Origin: Ga0077548 sp035440445 | GTDB lineage: Bacteria > Pseudomonadota > Alphaproteobacteria > Rhizobiales > Xanthobacteraceae | Direction: 5' to 3' | Length of the DNA stretch: 64,000 nt | NCBI GenBank assembly: GCA_035440445.1 | Contig: DAORMJ010000018.1 | Coordinates: forward strand, 16,919-80,918 | Shown here: positions 1 to 8,577 of the stretch, piece by piece | Position numbering within the stretch: position 1 is the stretch's first letter | Layout: the number at the start of each line of letters is the position of its first letter | Notes under the pieces: generated by a model | What the model saw: only the letters and a program-made list of their open reading frames with translations | What the model was told of the DNA's origin: nothing | Database searches by the model: none | Position numbers and translations under genes: made by a program

Positions 1-1
1 A

Positions 2-2038
2 AGCGGCAAAGCCTTCTCCGGGCCGCTCACCTTCGAGAGCGAAGAAACGGCGTTGTTCGCGCGCTGGCTTCTCGGCGCGGAGCGTGCGGCCAAGCTGACC
101 TTGCCACAGGCCCTGCGCGTGAAGGGCACCTTCACCTCTAGCGCGGATGAAATTTCGCTGAGTAATTTCCAGTCGCAGATCGAGAACACGAAGGTCAGCG
201 GCCGCCTGCTCATGCAGCCCTGGAACGATGGCAAAAGCTATGTTTTGCAGGCCGATCTTGAAGCCGCCAATCTCGACTTCGACAGGCTCTTGCCACTTGC
301 GCGCGACGCGCTCGATGGGGCTGGCGATCAGCGCTTCAGCCTCAACCTCTATGCGACCGGCGCGCAGTTTCTGAACAAGCCGCTGAAAGTCGCAAGCGTT
401 GCTCTTGAACGCTTCGACGGCAACCTGGTGATCAAGAATCTTACGCTAGAAGATCTGGACGGCGTTTCGCTCGTCGCGAAACATCTGCCGGGTGCGGACA
501 AACGCTATGAGTTCTCCGCGGAAGCGGTAAGGACGGGCGGGGTCATAAGCGCGCTTCGTTATCTCGTCGAGAATGACGACTTCGCGAATATCGCCGCAAA
601 ATATGCCGCTTCCCGTTTGCCGCTGAAGATCAAGGGAGTGGCTACGCCGTTGCAGAACGGATGGCGTCTCGCTGCGCAATCCGGCGAGGCAGAGCTTGCT
701 CTCGATCTCGGCGGGTTGCGCGACAAGCGCCGCACGATCGAGGCGACGCTGCGCTTGCCGGAGACAGAGATCGGCGCGAAAGGCGAACTGCGTTTTCCCG
801 GAGAAGACCGTTTCGAGCCGGTGCTGGCGCTGACCTTCAAATCAGCCGATCTGCGCAAAATATCGTCGGTAGCCGACCGCGCTTCGCCTTCCGCGCTGCC
901 GGTGCAAGGGAGCGCGTCACTCGCGCGCGACGCCGGCAATTTCGTGCTCGACAAGCTCGCGTTCAGTCTCGCGGGCACGAAAGGAACGGGGCGGCTGGTG
1001 TTTCCGCTTGGCGAAGCATTGCCCTTCGGCGGGCAGCTTTCTTTCGATCGTATCAATGCCGGGCAATTGCTTTCGATCGGCATTGGGCGCGCGGACCAGT
1101 CCAATGCCGCTTTAAGCACTCCGGCGCTGTCGGATTTTCCGGGAACGCTCAAGATAGAGACGGCGATCCTGCAACTGAGCGAGCGTATTGCGATCGAGAA
1201 AGCCGCGTTCGATCTGCGCGCCGGGCGCTCGGAGTTCGTGCTCGATAACATTCGCGGCGATCTGGGTGGCGGCAAGCTCACAGCCTCGCTTCGCATCTCC
1301 GATACCAGCCCGCGGGCAGCCGACCTGCGACTCGATCTTGCCGGTGTAACGCTCGCGCGGCTGCTGCCCACCAAGGCGCTGCGCGGGACGCTGCAAGCCT
1401 CGCTCAGCCTGAGCGCTAGCGGCGACACGCAGGATCTTCTGCTGGAAAGCATCTCCGGGCAGGGCAAGGCTGTCGTGACCGGGTTCGAACTCGACCAGAC
1501 CGATGCCACCGCAATCGTGACGGTGTTCACCGGCCTGAAAGATGCGCCGGAGGAAGCGAAGATCGAGCAGGCATTCCTCGCCGCGCTCAATCGCGGTCCG
1601 CTGAAAGTCTCGAAGCTCGAAGCGCCGCTTGTTGTTGCGAACGGCATCCTGCGCAGCGGCTCGGCAAAGGCTAGGGCCGGCAACATCGAAATCACGCTGT
1701 CGGGCGCGCTGCATTTGCCAAAACGCAGCATGGATGCGCTGTTGAATATCGAACTTTTGACGGCCTCCGCGGTTCGTCCCGGCGCGGCGCTGCGCTGGCA
1801 GGGTGCGTGGGACGCGCCGGAACGAAAAGCCGATGTCCGTGCGCTGACGACAGCGATCACCCTGCGGGCGATCGAGCGTGGCGCGCAGAATCCTGCGAAC
1901 ATTAGTGTGCCGCGCGAGGAGCGGGCGCCGCCGCCCGCGAAGAAGCAGCAGCCGGAAAATGCAGGGAGCGAAGCTGCGCCGCCTCTGCCGCCGCCTTCGG
2001 CGGTGCCGTCCGTGCCGCAGCCGCGGCCGCAGAACTAG
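2..2038 (+). CDS. AsmA-like outer-membrane biogenesis protein, C-terminal part (5' truncated)
   Basis: The reading frame is open from base 2, so the start lies outside the window. AsmA-family proteins are large, inner-membrane-anchored periplasmic proteins related to TamB and VPS13, linked to envelope assembly or lipid traffic. What is visible is a long run of short alternating beta-strand segments, a segment near 1370-1560 resembling the AsmA C-terminal region (a TLQASLSLSASG type stretch followed by a glycine-rich, strand-rich part), and a Pro/Ala/Gln-rich tail that looks disordered. The stop overlaps the stop of convergent folA in a shared CTAG. I recognise the family by overall character; the exact subfamily is uncertain. 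Confidence 0.75.
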   Translation, partial: SGKAFSGPLTFESEETALFARWLLGAERAAKLTLPQALRVKGTFTSSADEISLSNFQSQIENTKVSGRLLMQPWNDGKSYVLQADLEAANLDFDRLLPLARDALDGAGDQRFSLNLYATGAQFLNKPLKVASVALERFDGNLVIKNLTLEDLDGVSLVAKHLPGADKRYEFSAEAVRTGGVISALRYLVENDDFANIAAKYAASRLPLKIKGVATPLQNGWRLAAQSGEAELALDLGGLRDKRRTIEATLRLPETEIGAKGELRFPGEDRFEPVLALTFKSADLRKISSVADRASPSALPVQGSASLARDAGNFVLDKLAFSLAGTKGTGRLVFPLGEALPFGGQLSFDRINAGQLLSIGIGRADQSNAALSTPALSDFPGTLKIETAILQLSERIAIEKAAFDLRAGRSEFVLDNIRGDLGGGKLTASLRISDTSPRAADLRLDLAGVTLARLLPTKALRGTLQASLSLSASGDTQDLLLESISGQGKAVVTGFELDQTDATAIVTVFTGLKDAPEEAKIEQAFLAALNRGPLKVSKLEAPLVVANGILRSGSAKARAGNIEITLSGALHLPKRSMDALLNIELLTASAVRPGAALRWQGAWDAPERKADVRALTTAITLRAIERGAQNPANISVPREERAPPPAKKQQPENAGSEAAPPLPPPSAVPSVPQPRPQN

Positions 2039-2547
2039 ATGCGTTCGAGCGTCACGACCGAATAAGCGTATTCGTCCTTCGCGCCCTGCATCGGTCCTTC
2101 ACGGTGCGTTTCGCGAAAAGCTGCGCGATCAAAAGCAGGGAAGTAAATGTCGCCTTCCGGCGTGGCGTGGACTTCGGTCAATTCGATCTTGCTGACCGAA
2201 GGCATCAATTCCCGGAACAGCGAACTGCCGCCGATGATCGCGATTTCGCGCGCGCCGGCCTTCTTCGCGTCTTCGTTCGCGAGGCGAAGGATTTCATCGA
2301 GCGAATGCGCAACGACGGCGCCTTCGGCGTGCCATTGCCTGTCGTTCGTCAGCACGAAGTTGGTGCGTCCGGGTAGCGGCTTGCCGATCGATTCAAAGGT
2401 CTTGCGGCCCATCACGACAGGCTTGCCCATGGTGACGGCCTTGAAATGCTTCAGGTCGCCGGAGATGCGCCAGGGCATTTGCTGCTCGCGGCCGATTACG
2501 CCGTTCTCGGCGACGGCGACGACCATGACGAGCGGAAGGGAATTCAC
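2035..2547 (-). CDS. folA: Dihydrofolate reductase
   Basis: This 170-residue protein reduces dihydrofolate to tetrahydrofolate with NADPH, regenerating the folate oxidised by thymidylate synthase (thyA lies at 21 kb). It shows the family hallmarks: VAVAENGVIG near the N-terminus, MPWRISGDLKHFK carrying the active-site Asp, VVMGRKTFESIG with the NADPH-binding loop, and IIGGSSLFRE in the C-terminal half. Length is normal. The ATG lies inside the end of upstream sspB (4-base overlap), so the two are probably translationally coupled. In many relatives folA sits beside thyA and hflK; here it has been separated from them. Confidence 0.96.
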   Translation of the reverse strand: MNSLPLVMVVAVAENGVIGREQQMPWRISGDLKHFKAVTMGKPVVMGRKTFESIGKPLPGRTNFVLTNDRQWHAEGAVVAHSLDEILRLANEDAKKAGAREIAIIGGSSLFRELMPSVSKIELTEVHATPEGDIYFPAFDRAAFRETHREGPMQGAKDEYAYSVVTLERI

Positions 2548-3098
2548 TTCTTGCGAAACTTGTCGAGGCTGACGATCTGTGCGCCGGCGTCGGGTTTTTC
2601 TCCTGCCGCCGTGTCCTGCGCAGGTGCTGCAACTTCAGGCTCGGAAGCTGCACCCTTCGGCGCGGCGGAGACGACCGGCTTGTCGCCGGTCTTGTCGTTG
2701 TTCGCGGCTTTCAACTCGCCGTTTCCGGCTTCTTCGTTCTCGTTGGTCATGACTTCGAACTGCAGACCGAACTGCACCGAAGGATCGAAGAACCCTTTGA
2801 CCGCGGAGAAGGGGATGAGCAGGCGCTCCGGCGCGCCGTTGAACGAGACGCCGACCTCGAAGGCGTGATCGCCGACCTTCAGATCCCAGAATTGGTGCTG
2901 GAGCACGATCGTCATTTCTTCGGGAAACTGCGTGCGCAAACGATCCGAGATGCGAAGGCCCGGCGCGCGCGTGTCGAATGCGATGAAGAAGTGATGCTCG
3001 CCCGGCAGGCCGTCGCGGGCGACATCGGTGAGCACTTTGCGGACAACGCCGCGCAACGCATCCTGCGCGAGAAGGTCGTAACGGATGAGATCGGTCAT
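2544..3098 (-). CDS. sspB: ClpXP adaptor SspB (alphaproteobacterial type)
   Basis: SspB binds ssrA-tagged proteins released from stalled ribosomes and delivers them to the ClpXP protease. The N-terminal ~115 residues (DLIRYDLLAQDALRGVVRK, HHFFIAFDT, IVLQHQFWDL) are the conserved substrate-binding domain. A long acidic Ala/Glu/Lys-rich linker follows, then the C-terminal ClpX-binding tail IVSLDKFRKK, characteristic of alphaproteobacterial SspB. The gene lies directly downstream of the tmRNA gene on the same strand and overlaps folA by 4 bases. Confidence 0.95.
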   Translation of the reverse strand: MTDLIRYDLLAQDALRGVVRKVLTDVARDGLPGEHHFFIAFDTRAPGLRISDRLRTQFPEEMTIVLQHQFWDLKVGDHAFEVGVSFNGAPERLLIPFSAVKGFFDPSVQFGLQFEVMTNENEEAGNGELKAANNDKTGDKPVVSAAPKGAASEPEVAAPAQDTAAGEKPDAGAQIVSLDKFRKK

Positions 3099-3154
3099 GA
3101 AATCCAGTGAATCCGATTCCGGGTGAGGACGCCAGCAGGCAGAAAGAGTAGTGG

Positions 3155-3495
3155 AGGCTTCTGTTGCCAGGTGCCTCCGAACCCCGCCTGAAAGTGCTAA
3201 CCCTCAGGGCTTAATTCCCAATGGGACAAACCGCTTACGCGGCCTGGGCCACCGGAGCATAGTTGTCATTCGCAACTATAAAAGGCCCGATAACGGCGGA
3301 ACCATGCCGAGCGAAAGCCGCGCTCTTTACACCCTCGTCGATCCTGTTTCGCCCCCGCCAAAGCCCGTCTGTGTTTCCGGCGATTGTGCTGCCGGTGCCG
3401 GGTTTTGGTGGAGGCGCCGGGTACCGCCCCCGGGTCCGAATGGTTTATTACAACGAGCGTTTATCGCCATAGCCGGATTGCTCCGGCACCTCGTA
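3155..3495 (-). ncRNA. ssrA: Two-piece (permuted) tmRNA
   Basis: On the minus strand a 12-codon tag reading frame encodes ANDNYAPVAQAA followed by TAA (3273 down to 3235). The coding piece begins near 3356 with GGGGGCGAAACAGGATCGAC. Its first seven bases pair (one G-U) with CGCCTCC just before the ACCA end at 3409-3406, forming the acceptor stem, so the acceptor piece is encoded upstream of the coding piece with a linker of about 50 bases. This is the circularly permuted alphaproteobacterial arrangement. Outer ends are approximate. A plus-strand ORF over this stretch is spurious. The role is ribosome rescue and tagging for ClpXP. Confidence 0.95.
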
Positions 3496-3542
3496 TATAA
3501 GCGGTTCAGCGTGGCGGTTAAAGGGCGGCGAAAAGCCTCGCG

Positions 3543-3707
3543 CTAGCGCGATTTCTGCGTGCCGAAGAACTGGGCGATCGCAGCAAACAGGAAGCCGCCG
3601 GCGCCCACGGCGAAGAGCCAGAACGGCAGGCCGCCGCTCTCGCGCGTGAGCCAGGCGCCAGCGGTCGCGAAGGCCGCGCCGCCGACATAGCCATAGACCC
3701 GCGTCAC
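3543..3707 (-). CDS. Small two-helix membrane protein, unknown function
   Basis: A 54-residue protein starting with GTG whose first bases overlap the stop of upstream ridA (GTGA). It contains two hydrophobic stretches (about residues 6-20 and 28-48) separated by a short charged turn, TRESGG, and ends in a basic tail, so a small inner-membrane protein is likely. The 4-base overlap is the main evidence for the start and for co-expression with ridA. No family recognised. Confidence 0.55.
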   Translation of the reverse strand: MTRVYGYVGGAAFATAGAWLTRESGGLPFWLFAVGAGGFLFAAIAQFFGTQKSR

Positions 3708-4102
3708 GGCTCGCTCCGCATGGCGATGACTTCCATTTCGACGCGGGCATTGAACGCGAGACCGCTCGCTCCGAAAGCCGAGCGCGCGGGGTAGGGCTCC
3801 TCGAAATATTCGAGATAGACCTTGTTGAAGGCCGGCCAGTCTTTCATGTCGCCCAGCATCACGAGACATCTGACGACATTCTTCGCGCCGAGGCCGTTTG
3901 CCTTCAGCGTCGAGAAGACGTTTTCCATCACCTGACGGAATTCGTCTTCGGCGGTTTTGTTGTTGAGCTCGATCTTGCCGGGAAAGTTGCCGATCTGTCC
4001 GGAGAGGAAGACGAGATTGCCGACGCTCATGCCTTCCGAAAAGGGAAGGCCCGCAGGCATATGGCCGCCGGGTGTGACGGCTTCCGGGAATTTCTGTTTC
4101 AC
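3704..4102 (-). CDS. RidA family protein (reactive enamine/imine deaminase-like)
   Basis: A 132-residue YjgF/YER057c/UK114 family protein. RidA proteins hydrolyse reactive 2-aminoacrylate and related enamines; some clades have other roles. The segments NLVFLSGQIG, AEDEFRQVMENVFSTLKANG and the C-terminal ARSAFGASGLAFNARVEMEVIA match the fold, including the catalytic-region Arg/Ser environment. I chose the GTG at 4102, two bases after the upstream stop; an ATG 14 codons later is possible. The frame continues further upstream only as a shadow of the next gene. Confidence 0.85.
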   Translation of the reverse strand: MKQKFPEAVTPGGHMPAGLPFSEGMSVGNLVFLSGQIGNFPGKIELNNKTAEDEFRQVMENVFSTLKANGLGAKNVVRCLVMLGDMKDWPAFNKVYLEYFEEPYPARSAFGASGLAFNARVEMEVIAMRSEP

Positions 4103-4104
4103 GC

Positions 4105-5415
4105 TTACTTCTCGACGACTTCCAGTGCAACGGTGCGATAGGCGTTGGCGACGTTCTGGAGCCGTGCCGCGACCTCGCCCGTGCCTGCGATGCCGAGCAG
4201 ATAGATGCCGCCGCGGCGGCGCGGAAGCAGGATGTAATAGGTCGAGGACACCTGCGCGCCCTTGCATGCCGTGAACATGGTCACGGACTTGGAGTCGGCC
4301 ATGGCCGGCAGCGTCCCGGTATCGAGCTTGCCCTTGCAGGCGGCGGTATCGGCCGAGATCACGCTCGAGCGGACGCGCTCGATGTTGTCGGCGCGGGCGT
4401 CGGGGTGGATGCGAAGCGTGCCGAGAAATTCGTCGGCGCGCCAAACCACGTCATAGCGGTCGCGCAGGTCGGCGTTGAGCTGTTCGGGCTTCTGAAACTC
4501 GAAGCTGAAATTGGCGCGGCGCAGGATGTCGGTTGCGATCTGCGTCGCTTCCTGACGCGAATCAGGCGTCGGCCCAAGGGCCGGGGTATTGGCGGGCGGA
4601 GAGACCGGGCGGCGCTCGGGGCGCCGGTTGTCGTCGTCCCGTTCGCGATCGGGAACGCGCGCGACGCGATTGTCGCCCTGTTCGTTCGCGCGGAAGCTAC
4701 CGCTCGAGCCGCCATCGTTACGCTGCGGCGTCTGCGTGACACGGTTCTGGTTTTGCTGCGGCGCCAGCGGCGTGCGGTTGTCGCTGCGCGAACCGGTATC
4801 GCGTTCGGACTCGCGCGGACGGTTATCGTTGCGCGGGCGGTTGTCGCGATCGTCGCGCTGCGGGCGCGTGTCGCGGTCGTCGCCGCGCGGCCGGTCGTTG
4901 TTGTTGCTGGTCGGGTTCTCGGAATAGCCCTTGTTCTTGCGCGCGCAATTGAGAATCTCGGTCAGCATCGCGTTGGTGTTCGAGAGGTTGAACGTCACCT
5001 CGGGGTTGTCGTTGAGGCTCACCACCATGCGCAGGCCGAGACGGAACTGGTTGAACAGTCCGACATTGTCGGGAAGGGTCGCGCGCACCAGCCGGTCGGT
5101 TACCGCGCGGCCCCGCACGTTATTGACGCGGCCGCCGTCGATCCGGAACTCGACATCGAAATCGCGGCCCTGCGTGAGCCGCCATTCGGGGCTGGAGAAG
5201 CCGATCGCCCATTCGAGCGACTCGGAGACGGAGAACAGGAGCGTCAGTCCGTTCCGGTAGTTGCCGGAAGCCGCGCAATGCGAAAAGCGCCCGCTCTGGT
5301 CATTGGTGAAAACACCGATTTGCCATCCGCCGACATTGTAGCGGTTGATCTCGCGCGCTTGCGCGCTGCTGGCCGCGCAGAGCGCGACCGCGAAAGTGGC
5401 AGCCAGGAGGCGCAT
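4105..5415 (-). CDS. Secreted protein with Asp/Arg/Asn-rich linker, unknown function
   Basis: A 436-residue protein with a clear signal peptide (first ~20 residues, ending SSAQA). Residues ~25-165 form a folded N-terminal domain (GGWQIGVFTN, FSHCAASGNY, WAIGFSSPEW). Residues ~170-280 are a low-complexity linker with repeated DDRD, RPRND and ERD units, and a C-terminal domain of ~150 residues follows. The N-terminal domain resembles that of the protein at 12353-13624 in layout ([GN]W-I-V, FxHC/AHC, then an LxxLF segment), which suggests a shared domain. Function unknown; periplasmic or extracellular location is inferred from the signal peptide. Confidence 0.8.
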   Translation of the reverse strand: MRLLAATFAVALCAASSAQAREINRYNVGGWQIGVFTNDQSGRFSHCAASGNYRNGLTLLFSVSESLEWAIGFSSPEWRLTQGRDFDVEFRIDGGRVNNVRGRAVTDRLVRATLPDNVGLFNQFRLGLRMVVSLNDNPEVTFNLSNTNAMLTEILNCARKNKGYSENPTSNNNDRPRGDDRDTRPQRDDRDNRPRNDNRPRESERDTGSRSDNRTPLAPQQNQNRVTQTPQRNDGGSSGSFRANEQGDNRVARVPDRERDDDNRRPERRPVSPPANTPALGPTPDSRQEATQIATDILRRANFSFEFQKPEQLNADLRDRYDVVWRADEFLGTLRIHPDARADNIERVRSSVISADTAACKGKLDTGTLPAMADSKSVTMFTACKGAQVSSTYYILLPRRRGGIYLLGIAGTGEVAARLQNVANAYRTVALEVVEK

Positions 5416-5569
5416 GACGGTTTTCTATCTCCAGTTTTTGCCGGTTTTTCTTCGAGACGCGATGATATGGCAGTTCGGCAGGGATGCAACGGTTTCGCGC
5501 CTAACCCTCGGAATCGTGAAGAATATTGCACCCCGTGAAACAATGGGCTCCGGTCGGCGTGTTGTCGTT

Positions 5570-6184
5570 TTACCGCGCTCTTGTGAGCGCGAGCCAGACG
5601 CCGCCGCCGATGAGGAACCCGCCGGAAATTCGCGAGACCAGCCGCACGCGCGACCGCGACAGGAGCGCGCCGGCACGCCCTGCGGTGACCGCATAGATCG
5701 TGTCGAAGATCGTGGCCGTCACCATGGCGGTGACGCCGAGAATCAGCACCTGTTGCAGGTAGTCGCCCTTCGGGTCGATGAACTGCGGAAACAGCGCGCC
5801 GAACAGCACGATGATTTTCGGGTTGCTCATCAGCACCACAAAGCCCTGCAGGAAGAACCCCATGCGCGGCTTCGGCGCTGCTTCGTCCAAATCAAGCGCG
5901 CCGGTCGCGCGGAACAGTTTGATGCCGAGCCAGATCAGGTAGGCGGCACCCGCGAGGCGCAGCACTTCGAACCACCAGCCGATCGCCTCGATCAGCGACG
6001 CCAGTCCGAGAATCACGATCCCGATCATGACGGCGAGGCCGAGCTGGGTCCCTGCGATATTGAGCAGACCCGCGCGCGTGCCATGGCGCAGGCTGTTTGC
6101 CACGATCACGGTCACGGTGGGTCCCGGTACGACGACGAGAACGATGCAGGCGGCGAGAAATGTCAGGTATAAATTGAGGGACAC
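5570..6184 (-). CDS. LysE/RhtB family amino-acid exporter
   Basis: A 204-residue integral membrane protein with about six hydrophobic segments. The N-terminal motif VVPGPTVTVIVANSLRHG followed by GTQLGLAV is the LysE/RhtB signature. Such proteins export amino acids or related metabolites; the substrate cannot be predicted. It stands alone, facing away from the DUF3551 genes to its right. Confidence 0.92.
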   Translation of the reverse strand: MSLNLYLTFLAACIVLVVVPGPTVTVIVANSLRHGTRAGLLNIAGTQLGLAVMIGIVILGLASLIEAIGWWFEVLRLAGAAYLIWLGIKLFRATGALDLDEAAPKPRMGFFLQGFVVLMSNPKIIVLFGALFPQFIDPKGDYLQQVLILGVTAMVTATIFDTIYAVTAGRAGALLSRSRVRLVSRISGGFLIGGGVWLALTRAR

Positions 6185-6328
6185 GGCGAACCTTCCTGCA
6201 AGATGAGTTGCAACACAGTGTCGCTCTGGAACCGGTTTTGTGCAACGCGAGGGTGTGCCGCTGGAACAGCTTAGCCGCTCACGGGTTCGTTCCTTGCAAT
6301 TGCCCCGGTTTCTTAGTTGGGTGCCTTG

Positions 6329-6607
6329 ATGAAACGGCCGTTTCGCTTGTTTTCGTTCGCAATTGCGGCTGCTGCAGCGGCCCTGATCGCGACGCCCGCG
6401 GACGCACAGCGCAAACAGCGTGCGCCTTCGGACTTATGGTGCCGCGATGCCCAGGTCGGTTGGGGTGGTGGCACAGTGATGATCTGCCGCGCGTACACCT
6501 ACGAGCAATGCATGGCATCACGCACCAGTCACGTTGAAACCTGCTACCCGAACCCGCTTTACGATCCGCGCTTTGCGGACTGGCGCAGGCGCAACCCTCA
6601 CTACTAA
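6329..6607 (+). CDS. DUF3551 family small secreted protein
   Basis: A 92-residue protein with an N-terminal signal peptide ending ADAQ. The mature part carries the DUF3551 pattern: WCRD, then ICRAYTYEQCMASR, then CYPNPLYDPR, with conserved cysteines likely to form disulfides. I chose the ATG at 6329; TTG 6317 and GTG 6321 are in frame upstream but lack a good ribosome-binding site. Its paralogue follows 19 bases downstream. DUF3551 has no known function and is common in Bradyrhizobium relatives. Confidence 0.85.
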   Translation: MKRPFRLFSFAIAAAAAALIATPADAQRKQRAPSDLWCRDAQVGWGGGTVMICRAYTYEQCMASRTSHVETCYPNPLYDPRFADWRRRNPHY

Positions 6608-6626
6608 CTTCGCCGGAGGAAGCATC

Positions 6627-6860
6627 ATGAAAATGAAATTGTTGTTCGCCGCCGCAACACTCTTTGCAGCAGCAATTCCGCTTAGTGCGGGCGCGCAGAG
6701 CCAGCCCTACGACAAGTGGTGCCGCGATCAAGGGCTCGACCACGGCTCCGTTCAGATCTGCTGGGCCTATACCTACGAGCAGTGCATGGCGTCGCGCGTC
6801 GGGCGGGAGACCTGTTATCTCAATCCGAAGTACGACCCGCGCTGGCGTCGCAATCGCTGA
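6627..6860 (+). CDS. DUF3551 family small secreted protein, paralogue
   Basis: A 77-residue protein with a signal peptide ending SAGAQ and the same WCRD / ICWAYTYEQCMASR / CYLNPKYDPRW pattern as its neighbour. A strong ribosome-binding site (GGAGGA, 6615-6620) fixes the ATG at 6627. The close spacing suggests a tandem duplication transcribed as one unit. Function unknown. Confidence 0.88.
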   Translation: MKMKLLFAAATLFAAAIPLSAGAQSQPYDKWCRDQGLDHGSVQICWAYTYEQCMASRVGRETCYLNPKYDPRWRRNR

Positions 6861-6870
6861 ACGTGCGAGC

Positions 6871-7080
6871 TTAGTTGCAGCTCGGGACTTCGCGCATGGC
6901 GGCTTCGGCGTCACTGCGCTCGATGAACTTGTTGTTCAAGAGCAGCATCGAGTTGCCGGATACCAGATAAGTTTCTTCGACCGCGCATTTGCGCGTCTGC
7001 ATGTTCTGCACGACAAAATAATCTGCCGAGGCCATTCCGGTCGTGGCCGCGATCAACGCGGCGGCGATGGCGATGCGCAT
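6871..7080 (-). CDS. Small exported protein, unknown function
   Basis: A 69-residue protein with a signal peptide ending MASA, then ADYFVVQNMQTRKCAVEE and a C-terminal Cys (VPSCN), allowing one disulfide. Similar short proteins of the ADYFVVQ type occur as hypotheticals in Bradyrhizobium-like genomes. It converges on the DUF3551 pair, stop to stop, 10 bases apart. Function not recognised. Confidence 0.7.
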   Translation of the reverse strand: MRIAIAAALIAATTGMASADYFVVQNMQTRKCAVEETYLVSGNSMLLLNNKFIERSDAEAAMREVPSCN

Positions 7081-7160
7081 GATGACGCTCCTTGCTTTTT
7101 CCGGGGCAGTTGCCCTGCGCAGGAAAAAACGCTTTGAAGCAGCCTCGGTTCCAGTCGCAG

Positions 7161-7805
7161 GTGCAAGGCGCGAAATTGTCTTTTCTCTTTAACGACGAAT
7201 TCAAGGCCCTGGTGGGCTCCCGCTGCCTTTCGTTCGAGCGGCAGGAAACTTCGGCATCGGAGCCGCTCAAGCGCGCGGCGGTTGCGGTCACGATCGTCGC
7301 CGCGGACGACGGCTCGAACCGCGCGGCATTCATCCTGACCGAGCGGCCTTCCAGCATGCGCAATCATGCGGGTCAGTACGCGCTGCCCGGCGGACGCTGC
7401 GACGCGGGCGAGACCGTGCCGCAAGCAGCACTTCGGGAAATCGAGGAAGAGATCGGACTTTCGATTCCCGAGAGCGAGGTGCTCGGGACGCTCGATGATT
7501 ACGTCTCGCGCTCCGGCTATCTCATCACGCCTATCGTGGTGTGGGCCCCGCGGAGCGAGACGCTTACGCTCAATCCCGACGAAGTCAGCTATGCCCACCG
7601 CGTCCTCATCGACGGGTTCGTCACTGAAGAGAGCGTGAGCTTTGTTTCGATCAAGGAAAGCCCGCGGCCGGTGATCCGCATCCGGCTCATGGGCAGTTAT
7701 CTCCACGCGCCGACGGCCGCGATCCTGTATCAGTTCGGCGAGCTCCTGAACGGGCGCGTCTCGCGGGTTTCCGAGTTCGAGCAGCCCGTGTTCGCCTGGC
7801 GCTAG
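7161..7805 (+). CDS. NUDIX hydrolase (CoA pyrophosphatase-like)
   Basis: The Nudix box is clear: GGRCDAGET followed by AALREIEEEIGL, matching Gx5Ex7REUxEExGU. Such enzymes cleave nucleoside diphosphates linked to another moiety. The upstream TERPSSMRNHAGQYALPGG and downstream GYLITPIVVW segments fit the CoA-pyrophosphatase branch (NudL/YcjD-like), though the substrate is inferred. The start is uncertain: GTG 7161, TTG 7176 and TTG 7092 are in frame and none has a convincing ribosome-binding site. Confidence 0.85.
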   Translation: MQGAKLSFLFNDEFKALVGSRCLSFERQETSASEPLKRAAVAVTIVAADDGSNRAAFILTERPSSMRNHAGQYALPGGRCDAGETVPQAALREIEEEIGLSIPESEVLGTLDDYVSRSGYLITPIVVWAPRSETLTLNPDEVSYAHRVLIDGFVTEESVSFVSIKESPRPVIRIRLMGSYLHAPTAAILYQFGELLNGRVSRVSEFEQPVFAWR

Positions 7806-7843
7806 CCCGCCCTGTCAGCCGCTCGACGGCGCTTAAGCCGCAA

Positions 7844-7860
7844 TGTAAAAGCGCTTCACA
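7844..7860. promoter_or_regulatory. Probable TetR operator overlapping the regulator's start codon
   Basis: TGTAAAAGCGCTTCACA is an imperfect inverted repeat (TGTAAA-N5-TTCACA) ending on the A of the tetR ATG. An almost identical perfect repeat (TGTAAA-N5-TTTACA) sits at 8578-8594 before the next gene, suggesting the same regulator binds both. Confidence 0.5.
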
Positions 7861-8492
7861 TGAGTTGGAAACCCGGCGGCCGCGGAACTCGCGGCTATCA
7901 CCACGGCGATCTGCGCGAGGATCTGGTTCGCGCCGCGCTCGAACTGATCAAGGAGAAGGGGCCGGGCGGCTTCACCTTCGCCGATGCCGCGCGCTGGGCG
8001 GGGGTTTCTCCCGCGGCACCCTATCGGCATTACCGCGACCGCGACGAACTCCTCGTCGACGTTGCCAAGCGCGGTTTCAAGCTTTTCGCCGACCGGCTGC
8101 GCGAGGCCTGGGGCGACGGCAAGCCGACCACGGGCGAGGCGTTCGGCAGGCTCGGCAAGGCCTATCTCGATTTCGCACGCAACGAGCCGTCCTATTACGC
8201 GGCGATGTTCGAAAGCGGCGTTTCGATCGCGGGCGACCCGGAATTACGGGAGATTGCCGACCGCTCGTTCCAGCAGTTGCGCGCCGCGGCGGAAGTGCTG
8301 GTCGCCAAAATGCCGGCGCAGGGCAGGCCGCCCGCGCTCATGGTCGCGCTCCATATCTGGTCGATGACACACGGCATCGCCTCGCTATTTGCCCGCGCGG
8401 ATGCGGCGCGGCGGCCGTTGCCGATGAGCGCCGAGGATCTTCTGGAAGCGCAAACGCTGATCTATCTGAAGGGGCTCGGGCTCGACGCCTGA
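7860..8492 (+). CDS. TetR/AcrR family transcriptional regulator
   Basis: A 210-residue one-component repressor. The N-terminal helix-turn-helix is evident: AALELIKEKGPGGFTFADAARWAGVSPAAPYRHYRDRDELL. The C-terminal half (about residues 85-205) resembles the TetR_C/WHG ligand-binding domain. It is transcribed toward a DUF2852 gene. Palindromes with the same half-sites lie at its start codon and in the promoter of that gene, so autorepression and control of the neighbour are inferred. Confidence 0.92.
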   Translation: MSWKPGGRGTRGYHHGDLREDLVRAALELIKEKGPGGFTFADAARWAGVSPAAPYRHYRDRDELLVDVAKRGFKLFADRLREAWGDGKPTTGEAFGRLGKAYLDFARNEPSYYAAMFESGVSIAGDPELREIADRSFQQLRAAAEVLVAKMPAQGRPPALMVALHIWSMTHGIASLFARADAARRPLPMSAEDLLEAQTLIYLKGLGLDA

Positions 8493-8577
8493 AAGGCCGC
8501 GTATGCGGCCGGCGCTTTCGGGCGATTGCCCAAAAAGAATCCGCCCGAAAGCCGCCAGTTCCTATTGACCTCCCGTA

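Noticed and set aside
3151..3546. 131-residue plus-strand reading frame
   Set aside because: It lies over the tmRNA on the opposite strand; the tag frame and acceptor-stem pairing explain the sequence.
4650..4910. Repetitive GC-rich stretch resembling a minisatellite or CRISPR-like repeat
   Set aside because: It encodes the Asp/Arg/Asn-rich linker of the secreted protein; units are irregular and in frame, without spacers.
8491..8512. GGCCGC-GTAT-GCGGCC hairpin as terminator of the first tetR gene
   Set aside because: The stem is short and no T run follows, so termination is not supported.
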